From Gautieria morchelliformis (lineage: Eukaryota > Basidiomycota > Agaricomycetes > Gomphales > Gomphaceae), in the NCBI GenBank assembly GCA_015179125.1, contig WHVA01000073.1, forward strand, positions 62,001 through 126,000: a stretch of DNA of 64,000 nt, read 5' to 3'. Positions 1 through 11,820 of this stretch are shown one piece after another (position 1 is the first letter of the stretch; every line of letters starts with the position of its first letter). The notes under the pieces were generated by a model that saw only the letters and a program-made list of their open reading frames with translations, was not told the origin of the DNA and did not search any database. The position numbers were made by a program, and so were the translations under genes.

Positions 1-1379
1 CACGGTGGGTTTTGCGCTCAACAAACACCTACCACGTGTCGGTGAGGATGAAGGGACGGGAGAGTATTCCAGCACCTGCTTAACATCCATATCACCATAC
101 CATCGGAGCCGTATGGCCTCTGCACCTTCAGTCTTTTCCAGACGACCCAGGTAGAGTTCGAGGTCTTCATTATCAAGATAAACGGAAGTGATAGCTTCGA
201 AGGGGCCACGAATGTCTAGATCGTTGCTTTTATGTGAAGAAAACACTCACCCGCATCTCGTCTTTCAAACTCCTTGTTTCTATCGAATACTAGGTAGGAA
301 AGTCAGGTGAAAAACTGACAGGAATTTCTCCAGCTCAGCATACCAAGAACGGGCAGGTGTCGTAAAATTGCCAATTTAAGAGCCACCAAATTGTCAGGGT
401 GAACCTGGGTTGCATGCACCAATTAGCATCCGGACAGCCGTTGTGAAGGGACGTATACCCAATATTTCGTTGTCTGTCGGACAAAGGCATTCTGGGTACC
501 ACCGGCGCTCGAATCTCCTTGGACTGGATGTCCCCGCGTGCGGACGAGATCATATAACTTTGATAATTTGATAATCAACAAGTCCCAATCATACCGATGA
601 AAGGGTCGCCTTGCAAGGAAGTCGTAAAGAAAGGTCAAACCTAACGTTCGTCCGGTTTGCTTATCATGCTTCTTGACAATTCTTGAAAATGAATGGCGTT
701 AGGTGGCAATCTGTCAATGAGTTACAGTTTTACATACTTTATGAACCCGGTGTAACAAAGCTTCGTGTAAAGCGCCAGGTCATGCACATCTAATTGAATT
801 AGCATGGGTTTTGAATATTTAGGAGTAACAAGCTTGCTTACCTGCGACAAGAATGGCAACCTCCTCCTCCAGCTGCCTGAATTTATCTTCGACACTATAA
901 CCATCATCACTCTCATCCAAATCGTCGTAATCGGCGTAGTCATCTTCCTGTCCAGCCTCGAGCTGGCTAGAGTGGTCCTCGCTACCGCTCCCTTCTTGGC
1001 CCTCATCCACTTCATAATTTTCAACCAGTCTCTTGACCTCTCTCTCAGCACTATTGATTCTGGAGGAAAGCTCTTGGATCTATACGACCACAATAACCTT
1101 CACTCACGACTTGCATGGAATGGCTAGCGCTCACCTTGGCTGTCTGAAACTTATGTATTTTCTGGAGCTCCGCGTCCAATATCCTAGTGAACTCGTTCTC
1201 ATCTTGATTGCTCCAAGGACCTGGTGATGTACGCCTTTTCAGCTCCGTCTTAAGCCCATTGTAGTCCAGATATTCGTTCCTCCACGCCCCATACATGTCC
1301 TCCTGGAGCAGTCATCATAAGGTAAATACGTCACAGGTAAGACGAGCGGACGGGCCTTAATCTTACGCCCAAACTTCAT
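1..1379 (-). CDS. VTC4: VTC4, vacuolar polyphosphate polymerase subunit (5' part)
   Basis: In the known family this is the catalytic subunit of the vacuolar transporter chaperone complex. It makes polyphosphate from ATP at the vacuolar membrane and senses inositol pyrophosphates through SPX. Seen here: an SPX domain with [19 protein letters not shown] (about 1215-1285) and [14 protein letters not shown] (about 742-785), with an acidic stretch inside it (about 870-980). Then the polymerase domain: [20 protein letters not shown] (about 450-510), [14 protein letters not shown] (about 365-405), [16 protein letters not shown] (about 130-180) and VFVERKTHR at the window edge. There are at least eight exons with short introns; the catalytic remainder and membrane spans lie beyond position 1. 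The first exon appears to be 24 nt (MKFGRKIK) joined to EDMYGAW through a GC-AG intron at 1303-1355. A strong GT donor 13 nt into the exon gives no in-frame acceptor. If the GC donor is wrong, translation would begin at the Met near 1296. Confidence 0.93.
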
Positions 1380-1579
1380 AGTGCCAGATGCGGTTCAGAG
1401 CAAAAATCTTGCGTGGCCTACGTATGTACTACGCCGAAGTTTTTAGGAGTGCTAGTGTGTGAGTCTCAAGCACGTGACTATGGGGCTCTGGTTGAACTTA
1501 CATAAGGAACGCGTGGTAATCACGCCCTTCTCTCCTTCGCTCCTCCATACCTGAAAGCAACGTCGCGCTTTGTCTCTCC
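1380..1579. other. Short VTC4 upstream region / left edge of the repeat nest
   Basis: About 200 bp separate the VTC4 start from the first coding sequence of the outer retrotransposon. The left terminal repeat of that element must begin somewhere in this stretch, but I could not define its edge. Besides the CACGTG at 1471 I see no other feature. Confidence 0.5.
1471..1476. promoter_or_regulatory. CACGTG E-box upstream of VTC4
   Basis: A perfect CACGTG palindrome lies about 92 bp upstream of the VTC4 start codon. In yeasts Pho4 binds CACGTG in promoters of phosphate-response genes, VTC genes included. That this site works the same way here is inference; Cbf1-type bHLH factors read the same core. 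Confidence 0.35.
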
Positions 1580-3143
1580 ATGGTTCTTCCCGAACGACCT
1601 CCGCAGGGTGTGACTGGGAAAACGCCTCCTCGGCGTGATCTGAACGTCGAAGCGGGGCCGTCTTCGGCTGGCGGTGCTGGGCCTTTCGCTGGGAAGCAGG
1701 CCGTCGACGCCGATCAAGAACTGGATATTTTTCGACGCCTGGTGGCCAGAACTGAGAGACAAAATGCGCTCATCCGCAAGCTTAACCAGGTAAGAGGGGC
1801 CAAAAGGGCAAATCCTTGGAACAGAGATCCCGTGTCCGACGATGATGTCGAGGATAAGCTCCCAAGTTTGGTCGATTTTCTTAATGCTCGCGTCGTCGCG
1901 CCGTCCATTACGCTCACTGCGCCTTCTCCGGCCGATACACCTTCCACTACATCAGCGACGCTTGCTCCGAGTGCCAATCCTATGCCCGCGCAACCTGCTC
2001 CTGCTCCACCCTTGCTTCCGATGTCTTCCGCTACGTCCCAACCGCTAGCGCCTCCTTCCGCGCCGGTCTCTAGCCAAACCTCGGCGCTACCTCCTGCGAC
2101 AAGCTGCTCCACAGCTGACAATCCTCTCGACGCCATTGATCTACAAGCCCTCATCGCGTCTGCGGGTGACCCGGCGGCGCTCGCAAACTTACTCCACTCA
2201 AAAGCGCGTCCAGTGGATTTTGACGCCCTCCCTCCTTTGCACACCATGGTTTCAGCTGCAGGAAACAGACTCCAGATGGATGTGGTCAAAATAAATGCCT
2301 GTGGCCATCATGCAAATGGCTTTCAATGGCATCTACATACCGCTCTCAATGCTCACCACTGTGGCTCTTGATTGCATTCGTGGCAATGACAACCTTCGTT
2401 ACAAGAAGATCCCTTTCGGCAATGGCGTCGGTAAACAGTCCCTGGATGATGCCCTCTTTCCTTCTGAGGACTCTCTTGACACCGCCACTTTTTTGCAAGC
2501 CTACCAGAACTGGCTCTCCGTCATAGACAAAATTACGGACGCTGCTCTTGCTAAAGGCTGGCACGATCATCATTTGCGGATGTTGGCAGATACTTCCTTC
2601 ACTCTGCATCTACCTGCCTGGCGTGTGCTCGATAGGACTCTACGCACTCAATTCACCGATAAACCTTTCGTGGTTGATCCGAACGACCCTACTTACTTTG
2701 CCATGTTTGAGCGGGCTCGGAATTCTATACCTCAGCGCTCTACGGCCTACCATGACTTGCGTCCCTCTCGCTCCTCGTGCTCCTTCCTCTCTCCTGACCC
2801 TATTACTGTCTCTCATTCTCCGCGCTATGCTCCGTATGACAAAGAACGCACGCGCTCTGGGAATTCCTTTCGGGAAAACCACAAACCTGTGCTCTGCCTG
2901 CGTTGTGGCACCATTGGTCATCGTGCCTCCGGCTGCAGTGCCTCCCGCTCCAGCCGTCCGGAAAGGCCCATTCTCTGTGAATGGCGCAACGACCGTCTTG
3001 TCGACAGATCGAACAAGCACATCTGCGTCATGTTCAACGTCCGTGGCTCCTGCTCCGATCCCTCCTCTCCTACGCATGGCGAACACTCCTGCGCCCTCTG
3101 CGGTGACCAGCATCATGCTGCCGCTACATGTCCCAGAAACTAG
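1580..3143 (+). pseudogene. Gag-like region of the outer Ngaro/DIRS element
   Basis: A Pro/Ala/Ser-rich N-terminal part (1580-2200) is followed by a helical region and a zinc-knuckle-like CLRCGTIGHRASGC (about 2892-2935). After that comes a second Cys/His cluster with CALCGDQHHAAATC (about 3088-3135). This arrangement is usual for the first protein of basidiomycete tyrosine-recombinase retroelements. Broken copy. Confidence 0.65.
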
Positions 3144-3149
3144 CTTCTC

Positions 3150-4720
3150 TCGCATATTGTACAAAGTCATTACTCCTTATATTCCTTCTGCGTGGCAGCT
3201 CGCTCTGCATAACACGGTCCTCTCAGCCCACTATCCCAATCTTGTCCATGATATCACATACGACTCTCCCATTGGCAGCCCTCCACCTATCACTGAAACT
3301 TTCATTCCTAAGAATCTCGCCTCTGCAATCTCTCGTCCTGATTATGTCTATGCCTCTCTTGCCGAAGAAGTTGATGCGGGCCGCATGGACGGCCCTTTCT
3401 CTGTCTCCGATGCACATCGTATCTTTAACGGGTACTTTTGCACCTCCCCCCGGGCATTGTCGAAAATCCTGGTTCTCTGATGCGCTCCTTGCACCTCGCA
3501 CGTCATTTATCCAAAGAAGATATTTCAGGCTGCTCTACCAACGGTTGGCTTGATGCTGCTGATTTTCCTACTCGCTACTACTCTGCCGCCCACTGCGCGG
3601 ATTTTATTTCGTCTTGCCCGCCTGGGACTCAGGCCGCCTCTCTTGATATTGCAAAGGCTTACCGCAACTCTCCCATCTCTCCGAGGCACAAGCCCTACAT
3701 TGCTGTCATGTGGGGTGATCAGATTTGGATTGAGCACTGTGCCGTCTTTGGCTTGGTGCCCGCCGGTGGCATTCAAGGTACCGTCACTGATGCGCTCATC
3801 GATATCCTCAAGTTTCACGACATCGAGCATACCATCAAGTAGGTTGACGATTTCATATTCTTCCGTTCTCCTGTCTCCTCTTCCCTGCCCGGCCATACCT
3901 CTAGCTTTGTTTACTCCTTTGATTTGGATCGTGTGTTTGCTCTAATCGGCATCCCCTGGCATCCTGTCCACATCAAAGGCAGTGTCTTTGCCTTTCTCTT
4001 CATTTTCATTGGTTTCCTTTGGGATTGTGCTCTCCGCACTGTTGCTGTGCCCAAGGAAAAGCGTCTGCGAACGCTTGCCAAGGTTACCGCTTTTCTTTCT
4101 CTTGCAAATCGCCGAGTCATGCGTTGTGACTGCGCTAGCATCTTAGGCTCTCTGCAGCATGTCTGTTTCGTGTACAGGAACAGCCACCACTCCCTCTCCA
4201 CACTTTGCTCCTTCATGGCTAAGTTCCCTAACAACTGGGCTCTCCACCACGTGCCGGCGTCTGTGAAAGAGGCCCTTCGCTGGTGGGAATCCTTGCTCAG
4301 TGTGCCTGACACTTCTTGCTCTCTCCTGCCACGCACTCTCTTGACGCACCCGGGGCATCGGCTTGATGGTGGGTGATATGTGGGCCACTTGGAAACTAAG
4401 TGAGGGGTGGAAGGCGTCGGCCGAGACATCGGCTGGGCTGAGTCAATCACGCTGGAACTTGCCATCCTCTGGTGTCTGTCACAAAATCTTTCTGACTGCA
4501 ACCTCATCATTCACGGTGACAATACGAGTGTCATTGCTGCCTTTGAAAAGGGCCGCTCATGTAACATCCAGCACAATGATTCCATTCGCCGCATGACCAC
4601 TTCCCTCATCCCATCCAATATTCTTATGGTCTACGTAGCCTCCGCTGCCAACAAAGCCGATCCTATCTCACGTGGTATCCTTCCCGATTCAAGCTCAAAT
4701 CTCCATTGCACTTTCCCCAT
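3150..4720 (+). pseudogene. Reverse transcriptase and RNase H region of the outer Ngaro/DIRS element
   Basis: RT block A-like SLDIAKAYRNSPIS lies near 3640-3680, block B-like FGLVPAGGIQGTVTD near 3745-3795 and block C-like VDDFIFFR near 3842-3868. An RNase H-like segment follows, with a HGDNTSVIAAFEKG block near 4512-4553 and the ANKADPISRG tail near 4645-4675. RT and RNase H of Ngaro/DIRS elements look like this and are divergent from LTR-element RTs. Broken copy. Confidence 0.7.
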
Positions 4721-4989
4721 CCCTGTAGAACTCTCCCCTTTTCTTGCGTCTCTTCCCCAGTCGGAGGCCACTAGGAATGCTGATGCAGCCCTCTTTGGTA
4801 TCTCCACCCCGCACTCTATCACGGCCATACCTTTCCCGCAGTCACCTGCCCCACGCCACAATCTACACTCTACCATTCTTCCCAATCCGCTCTGGCTTCC
4901 TGTTTCCGCTCCTGACCGTTTCGTGCACTGGGTCTCTCCGTACGGCCTTCAAGCCATGCATGACCTTTCTTCCACCTTACCCCTTCCCT

Positions 4990-5386
4990 AGTAGTCCACA
5001 GACACTTTGTGCTAGCTAGTTCAGTACAACAATGTTCTACATTGTCCTCTTATTCGGCAGGCCTTGTCCGCTTCATATGCTTCTGCGATGATTACCGTGT
5101 GCCAGAAAATTTGCGCATGCCTGCCTCTGAAGCCCTACTGAGCATCTTTATAACCACATGTGGTGCGGGTTTGGTCAGCAAGGCCGCAATGCGGCAATGG
5201 CTAGCGGGTTTGAAGCTTTGGCACCAAAGCAATGATGCACTTTGGCTCGGTGGTGGTATGCTGGAGTGGTCCATTCAGGGTGCTGCACATTTTTCACCAC
5301 CCTCATCCTCTCTACCCAAACGGGATCCAGTTACTATGCAGCATCTCCGTGATTTTTGAGCTCATCTTGTCCTCACGGACTCCTTT
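4990..5386 (+). pseudogene. Tyrosine recombinase of the outer element, N-terminal piece
   Basis: Resembles the helical core-binding (SAM-like) part of phage-type recombinases: SAGLVRFICFCDDYRVPEN, then a segment about AMRQWLAGLKLWHQ. It ends where the copia element entered (TSD CCTTT at 5382-5386). Further pieces of the recombinase are at 11060-11206 and 32463-33027. Confidence 0.6.
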
Positions 5387-5559
5387 TGTTGCTGCAGCAG
5401 CGTGATGCAGTATATCACGTGATCGTATCGATATGGTGTCTGAGTTCGAAGAAGGAACTATACATTTCCTTCTTCGAACTCAGGTGAGACCCTCGTAGAT
5501 TTGCTTGTACTCAGACTAACAGATACATTTCCTTCTTTGAACTCAGCCTAATTGTATCA
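5387..5559 (+). repeat. 5' LTR of copia element 1
   Basis: 173 bp, starts TGTTGCTGC and ends GTATCA. It contains an inner inverted repeat around GAGTTCGAAGAAGGAA and TTCCTTCTTCGAACTC that could form a hairpin in the transcript. Its partner is at 10887-11059. Confidence 0.93.
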
Positions 5560-5638
5560 GGTTATGGGCCCCGTGCCTTGATCGAAGGAGAAGAGCACCA
5601 TTTCGTGTTTAAATCGAGGAAAGAGATTTTCAACCACA

Positions 5639-6360
5639 ATGTCGGACTCAGAAGCAAAGAACAGCGTGAGAGGCATAAAGCTCACAAGCACCAACTACAA
5701 CACATGGACAGTTGTGATGCAAGGGAAGCTAATGACCATCAACGCGTGGCGAATAATCACCGAGGACTCGAAAATGCCGACAGATGCAGTGCAGATAGAA
5801 AAGTGGCAGCTGAAAAGGGAAGAAGCGGCTGGCATCATACTGAAATCTCTAAATCCTATGCAGTATGTCCATATCGAAGGAGTTATGGACGATCCCGTTG
5901 AGATGTGGAAGAGGTTGAGGGCCACGCACTGATCCCAAATCACAAACAGCCATTTCCATGCCATGCAGAAGTTACTGAGTGTACGCAAGGAAGATGAAGA
6001 ATCCCTCACAGATTATATCACCCGCATAAACACGGCCACTAATGACCTCATTGCACTCGCACCGAGCACGCTCACTATCCAAAACATTATCGATGAGATC
6101 GGGATACACACAGCGATCGCGGGACTTGATCACATCGAATACGGCGCCTTCACCTCATCTATTCTCCTGCTCAGTACCCTTGATCGTGTGACTATCACCA
6201 CAGCCTTCCGAAATGAGGACCTAAAACGCCAGACCTCCTCGAGCTCATCAACAGCAGCACTATCAGTGGCCTCAAAGAAGAGGAACAACACCACAACTTG
6301 CGCTGTCTTGTGGTGTCTGCAAGAAGAGAGGTCACATGGCGGATCAGTGCTGGATCGTAC
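5639..6360 (+). pseudogene. Gag region of copia element 1
   Basis: Resembles the retrotransposon Gag (UBN2/RVT copia type) with KLTSTNYNTWTVVMQG near the start and an LSVRKEDEESLTDYITRIN block near 5970-6030. Broken copy. Confidence 0.6.
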
Positions 6361-6499
6361 ATCCAGAACTCCAACCAGCACGCCGAGGTGAAGCGAATCG
6401 AAAAGAAATGGGTGCGAATCAAGCAATGGAGCATATTCAGAACGAAGCTGTGCAGGAGCTCACTGGAAACGCAAGTCTATGGCCCCCGTCCCCTTCCTA

Positions 6500-8650
6500 C
6501 ACAGGCAGCAACACTGACCTACATTGGAACACAGATACAGGGGCCACAAGCCATATGACCCCCCACCGTCATTGGCTTCGAGACTATGAAGTTTACCGTG
6601 TACCCATCCAGTTAGCGACAAACGAGGTTGTATATTTGGCAGGAAGGGGCAAGGTCTTGGTTATTCCCAAAATAGATGGGAAATTAGCACAAAATGTTAT
6701 TTTCTCCCAAGTCTTGCACGTACCAGCACTCCAGAACAATTTGCTCGCAGTTCTCCATTTAACTACGCATCATGGATTCTCAGTCAACATCGTGAAAAAT
6801 CGCATTTCATTTGCGCAAGACGGAAAACTGCGTTTCTGCGCTACCATGCAGAATGGGATGGGATTCCTAACTGGGGACACAGTACCGAATCCAGTACGCG
6901 CCCTTGCTACCTCATCACCTGCTGTGGACCGTCCGTTGTTGCACAAACGACTTGCACATATAGGTCAAGTGCGCCTGGAAAGACTTCTAAAGGATGATAT
7001 GGCAAGCGGAATACATGTGAGCGAAAGTACTGAGATCCCCCAAGTCTGCAAGCCCTGCATTGCTGCAAAACAACACTGTCACCCCTTTCCAAAAAAGAGC
7101 GAAAATTGTGCATGCCACTTGATTTGGTTGTTTCCAATGTACACAGTCCCCTTCCGGTTCGCACATCATCTGGGTACCGATACTGGATTACCTTCACAGA
7201 TGACTGCACGAGATATAGATGCGTCTACCTACTCAGAACAAAGGACGAAGTGTTTGATGCTGTCAAGATTGGTTTTTAGGTGTTAATATCGTGTATTAGT
7301 GAACACAGCGAATGCCCAAATCACTTGTGTGAATAAGTATGCCTTTCGGCGAATAGGGTGAACCAATAAATGTTCAGAAGATAAGAGGGCTGCCCCAACG
7401 GGGCTTGCCCTATCTACAGTCGTAGCGAAATAGCCCATGGCACTTGATGACATAACGTGCAAGGTGCCACGGAAAGGTTGTTTAAGTAGCAACAATCCTT
7501 CGCTGACAGCACAGAAAATAATTCAAAAGCTCAGGTAATGAAGATGAAGTATGAAAACTCACCAGTGATACCTAAGTCTTCTTCTGGTCGAAGATAGAAA
7601 TCTACAGGAGAAGGCTAAAGACGATAGTCACAGCGAGGTCAAGTTTTGCACAAGATGGACATATGATAATTGAACTGGGGAATATACATGTGAATGTAAA
7701 CTACTTATATTGAATGCTTGTATAGCAACAGCGAATGGGAAAGAGGCCGTCATGAGTCAGGGTTGGATAGGGGTGTGCAGTCGTGATACTAAATAGATGA
7801 AATAAACATACAATAGAATGGAAGAGGAGTGCGAACATGAAACGACGGAGAGGAAAGAGGGTGAAGGCACCTATGTACGAAAACACGCCTTAAGACCTGC
7901 ATACACGTTACCCTGCACGGACCCTTTGTCTGTTGGGCTGATCCCACATGATCTATGGGTAGGGTGTCCCACGAATGCATTCCGGCCATATGAACACCTA
8001 AAGGGGCTGGGTCAAGAAGATGATGGGGCCAGTGATGAACCATGACGCCGGGTAGAGGATGTCAATTGTGTTTGATGGCGTGCCTGCTGGCGAATGATGT
8101 GAGCAGCAAATGGTCGTTCGGCAAATGGGGCGAAGAGCAAATGGAGCGAACATCAAGGAGGAGTGGTCAAAGAGTAGGGTGAACTCAGGCAAAGATGCAG
8201 GGGGAGCGATGAGGGGGAACGTAGAGGGAGTGAGGTAAGGGAAATAGATGGGTCATGACAGACGCCTATCGGTCCTATGAGGCACTCACAGAAAACCAGA
8301 CCAATTCGCGGGTGCGAAGATTTAGGGATGACAAAGGGGGGAATACATTGGCCACAAATGGATGCAACACTTCCAACACCGAGGTATAATACACGAGCAC
8401 ACAACAAAGGGAACACCGCAACAGAATGGGATCTCAGAATGGACAAATCAGACCCTCACCGAAGGAATAGTTGCCTTACTGCAGCAAGCCTGCTTACCAG
8501 CATCAATGTGGGGTGATGCCCTAAAACTGTTAGTCAGAATCATCAATGTGACTCCAACCTCTGCTCTCCCAGACAAGACACCCTACCAAGCCTGGTATGG
8601 TAACAAACCGGATCTCGGAATGCTATGTACTTTTGGCTGTGCTGCATATG
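6500..8650 (+). pseudogene. Protease to integrase region of copia element 1, interrupted by a solo LTR
   Basis: A retropepsin-like WNTDTGATSHMTPH lies near 6520-6560. A GAG-pre-integrase HKRLAHIGQVRLERLL block and its Cys pair lie at about 6940-7065. Integrase core sequence runs up to 7260 and resumes after 8260, with the motif around ENGISEWTNQTL-like residues near 8410-8460. A solo LTR occupies 7261-8260. Broken copy. Confidence 0.65.
7261..8260 (-). repeat. Solo LTR of the chromovirus family, inside copia element 1
   Basis: 1000 bp with TGTCA...TGACA ends, lying antisense to copia 1. It is alike along its length to the LTRs of the gypsy element at 12315-24425. TSD GATGC (7256-7260) and GACGC (8261-8265); the one mismatch is a CpG to TpG change. 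It is about 30 bp shorter than its relatives because it lacks the segment around the CTTCGCCGGCGAAGG palindrome. Confidence 0.88.
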
Positions 8651-9239
8651 TCCACATCCAGAAAAGTGAGAGGAACAGCCTACAACCAAAATCCCGAAAA
8701 TGCATCTACCTTGGCTTTGAGAACGGTTACAAAGGTTGGCGCTGTCTTGATCCCCTCACGAAATGCACCTTCATATCCCGTGGTGTCACTTTCAATGAAT
8801 CTGATTTTCCAGGCCTCTCAATGACTACAAATACAAACAATGCAGCCACCCCACTACCTGCCGTCTTGCCTGCCCAAGCTGATGCCATACCAAATGCACA
8901 GCCCCTTCCAGTCCCCGCACCCCTCGAAGACCATCAGCCCCCTCCAGCCCCAGCACCCCTTGAAGACCATCTTGACATCTCACCCCCTCCTGAACTGATT
9001 CCAGAGCCAGATCCGGATCCCCCGCCCCTTGATCCCCCTGGCCACCCTGAGCCATTTCCACCACCTCGCCGCTCCAGCCAAACCACGATCCACCAAGATT
9101 ACCACCAACTCCACGACCTGTTCCTCAGACCGCGCCCCGCTCCCGATCACGAAGATCCAGGCCCTGAGGGGGGCGCTGCAGCTAGCGCGTCAACTATTCA
9201 GGCCCTGGAGTTCATTTACAACAACTCGAATAGCCTCAG

Positions 9240-10180
9240 CATGAATAAGATCTCACCGGACGCCATCAAACTAGTATTAAATGCGACCATTAAGGACGAT
9301 CGTGTGCCCAAGACATTTGCCGAGGCAATGCGACGTTCAGATGTGCCACTGTGGAGAGACTTGACAGACGTGGAAATCCAGGCACTACTAGAAAATGGAA
9401 CATGGGTATTAGAAAAACTACCACCTGGAGAAAAGGCAATTGGCTCACGCTGGATATTTCGGATAAAACTCCACTCTGATGGATCTCTGGATAAATACAA
9501 GAGTCGCCTGGTCGCAAAGGGTTACACCCAGCATCCAGGTATTGATTATGACGAGGTGTTCGCCCCTACTGCACGATGGGCGGCACTACGCACAATATTA
9601 GCTCAGGGGGTGCTCCAAGGAGCACATATCGAATCCATAGACATATTGAATGCATACCTAAATGGAATCCTAGACAACGATGCACGTATATATATGCAGC
9701 AGCCAGAAGGCTACCATCAGGGGGGTGCAGATTGGGTATGCAGATTGAAGAGAGGGCTCTATGGTTTGAAACAGAGTGGAAGACTATGGTATGAATAACT
9801 CGGAACAGCCCTGGAGGGTATAGGATTCAATCGTCTCCAATCCGATCCAAGTGTTTACGTCTGGATGAATGACACAACCAGGATCGTCATCCCTGTATTT
9901 GTTGATGATCTCACCTTAGTGTCAGACTTGAAGCGGGAACTAGATCGGGTGAAGAGCGAACTAGGCAAAATCTTTAAACTGAAGGATCTGGGACCAACGA
10001 CATCATTGTTGGGTGTGGAAGTGGAGTATGACCACTTACAAAAGACATTGAAACTATCACAAAAGCAGTATATTTGGGAAATCTTGGAGCGGTTCCAAAT
10101 GTCAAGCTGCCAACCAGTATTCATGCCGATGACATCAGGTCTGAACCTAAGCTCAAGCATGGGACCTTCAACCCCAGAAT
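9240..10180 (+). pseudogene. Reverse transcriptase region of copia element 1
   Basis: Typical copia RT: GSRWIFRIKLHSDGSLDKYK, RLVAKGYTQHPGIDYDEVFAPT, SIDILNAYLNG and RLKRGLYGLKQSGRLWYE lie in order between about 9430 and 9800. PVFVDDLTLVS (the catalytic block) is near 9895-9925. A Pro-rich linker (8840-9120) separates it from the integrase. Broken copy. Confidence 0.8.
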
Positions 10181-10189
10181 AGATAGAAG

Positions 10190-10840
10190 AGATGCAGAAC
10201 ATACTGTATTTGAATGCAGTCAGTGCGCTGAATTACCTGGCAATTGCAACCCGCCCTGATATTGCGTACGCTGTTGGTCGCCTTGCGCGATTCAACTTGA
10301 ACCCCAGACTGACGCATTGGGCAGCAGTAAAGCACCTTTTGTGCTATCTACAGGGGACCATTGACTTAACCCTCACCTTTGCGCCTGATCACTCCGCTGG
10401 GTTGTTCCAGACATGGACGGATGCAGACCATGGAGGAAATCCCGATAGCGGCCGATCTACCTCGGGATTCCTTACTAAGATCAGGACTGGGGCAGTTACT
10501 TGGGCCAGCAAGTTACAAAACTTCATTACCTTATCCACCACCAAGGCCGAGTTCATGGCCTCAGTCTTTGCAGGGACGGAGGGCTACAAAACCTCTTCAG
10601 CAAACTCGGCTCAAAACTCAACAAACCATCTCACCTCTATATCGATAATCAATCCGCCCTCTCAGTTGCAAAGAACCCAGAGCATCACAGGCGGATGAAG
10701 CACCTGGACCTTAGGTGCTTCTGGTTGCAAGAGAAAGTAGCCCAGAAGCCTATTCAGATCGGATACGTACCTACGAACAGCATGCCAGCGGACCTACTGA
10801 TGAAGGTTCTGCCCCGCGAACTAGTAGAATGCCATTGACC
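10190..10840 (+). pseudogene. RNase H region of copia element 1
   Basis: Contains RPDIAYAVGRLARF (about 10250-10290), a TDADHGGNPDSGRSTSGF block (about 10417-10470), TWASKLQNFITLSTTKAEF and the C-terminal PTNSMPADLLMK motif near 10770-10805. This is standard copia RNase H order. Broken copy. Confidence 0.75.
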
Positions 10841-10886
10841 TACCATGGGTCTTTATTGACCACAGATGTACTGTGTCAGGGGGATG

Positions 10887-11059
10887 TGTTGCTGCAGCAG
10901 CGTGACACAGTATATCACGTGATCGTATCGATATGGTGTCTGAGTTTGAAGAAGGAACTATACATTTCCTTCTTCGAACTCAGGTGAGACCCTTGTAGAT
11001 TTGCTTGTACTCAGACTAACAGATACATTTCCTTCTTCAAACTCAGCCTAATTGTATCA
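10887..11059 (+). repeat. 3' LTR of copia element 1
   Basis: 173 bp, same length as the 5' LTR. Six differences counted by eye; each falls in one of four CpG dinucleotides of the inferred ancestor, changed to TG in one copy or CA in the other. Confidence 0.93.
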
Positions 11060-11206
11060 CCTTTGACATTGCTGTGTTTGCCATTGCGTGCGTGGCATTC
11101 TGGTCATGCTCATGTCTTGGTGAGCTTCTCATTGACAACCAGTTTGACCCTCAATGACATGTTTCTCATTCCACTCATATCAAACTTGGTACTGCAGCCA
11201 ATGGTT
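11060..11206 (+). pseudogene. Tyrosine recombinase of the outer element, middle piece
   Basis: 147 bp of outer-element sequence between the right TSD of copia 1 and the next insertion. It reads like the start of the recombinase catalytic domain (LGELLIDNQFDP). Small piece of a broken element. Confidence 0.6.
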
Positions 11207-11354
11207 TGTCAAGATTGGGTTTTTAGGTGTTAATATCGTGTATTAGTGAACACAGCGAATGCCCGAATAGCTTGTGCAGCAAAGTGTGCTGTTCGGCGAA
11301 TAAGATGAACTAACAAATGTTCAGAAGGTAAGAGGCTGCCCAAACAGAGCTCAC

Positions 11355-11820
11355 TGTAAGGGCAACCCTGGCTGGCTGTGGAGATCACACTACCACACAA
11401 CTGACAAGGGGAAATCCGAAGTGTGTATAAATGAACAGAGTATACAAGAGAAGGGATTCTCACCTGACAAGGGGAAATCCAAAGAGAAAAGGCTAAGGAC
11501 CCCCAATACCAGCGAGCCCGTATTATACTATGCTCCGCAGCCAGGGACAACACTTGGCACTCGCCATCAACCCTGCATCCCCCTGACCTCCCTGACCCTT
11601 GATCGACCCTGGATGCCACATACTATGCGAGTTGCTTGACTTCCGACACTGTTCTGAGAGCGGAAGTTGGGAAGTGGGGTGGAATTGGCAAAGTGAACAG
11701 AACTGGTGGAAGTTCTTCCAGAAGTGGAGTCGGAGATGGAAGCGGAACTGGAAGCAGAGTTGGAAATGGAGTCGGAACTTGGTGTGGTGTCGGAACTGGA
11801 AAACAGGGTGTCCCCTAACA
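11355..11820. repeat. 466 bp solo LTR (TGTAAGGG...CCCTAACA)
   Basis: Short LTR-like insertion with inverted ends TGTAAGGG/CCCTAACA and TSD CTCAC (11350-11354) / CTCGC (11821-11825), again a CpG-type mismatch. The right half is a GGAA-rich run of about 150 bp with GGAACTGG/GGAAGCGG-like units. No coding sequence; parent element not identified. Confidence 0.75.

Larger units (their letters stand above)
5387..11059 (+). mobile_element. Ty1/copia LTR retrotransposon 1
   Basis: Flanked by a perfect 5 bp TSD CCTTT (5382-5386 and 11060-11064) and two 173 bp LTRs. Inside, in copia order: gag, protease, GAG-pre-integrase, integrase, reverse transcriptase, RNase H. Directly after the 5' LTR is GGTTATGGGCCC (5560-5571), which resembles the complement of the initiator-Met tRNA anticodon arm, the half-tRNA primer used by copia elements. 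A purine tract (GGGGGA) precedes the 3' LTR. It carries a solo LTR at 7261-8260. Broken, with several internal breaks. The two LTRs differ at 6 of 173 positions by eye, all at CpG sites, so the element is fairly young. Confidence 0.93.

Noticed and set aside
1714-2289. 191-codon minus-strand ORF
   Set aside because: Antisense shadow of the GC-rich Pro/Ala-rich Gag-like region.
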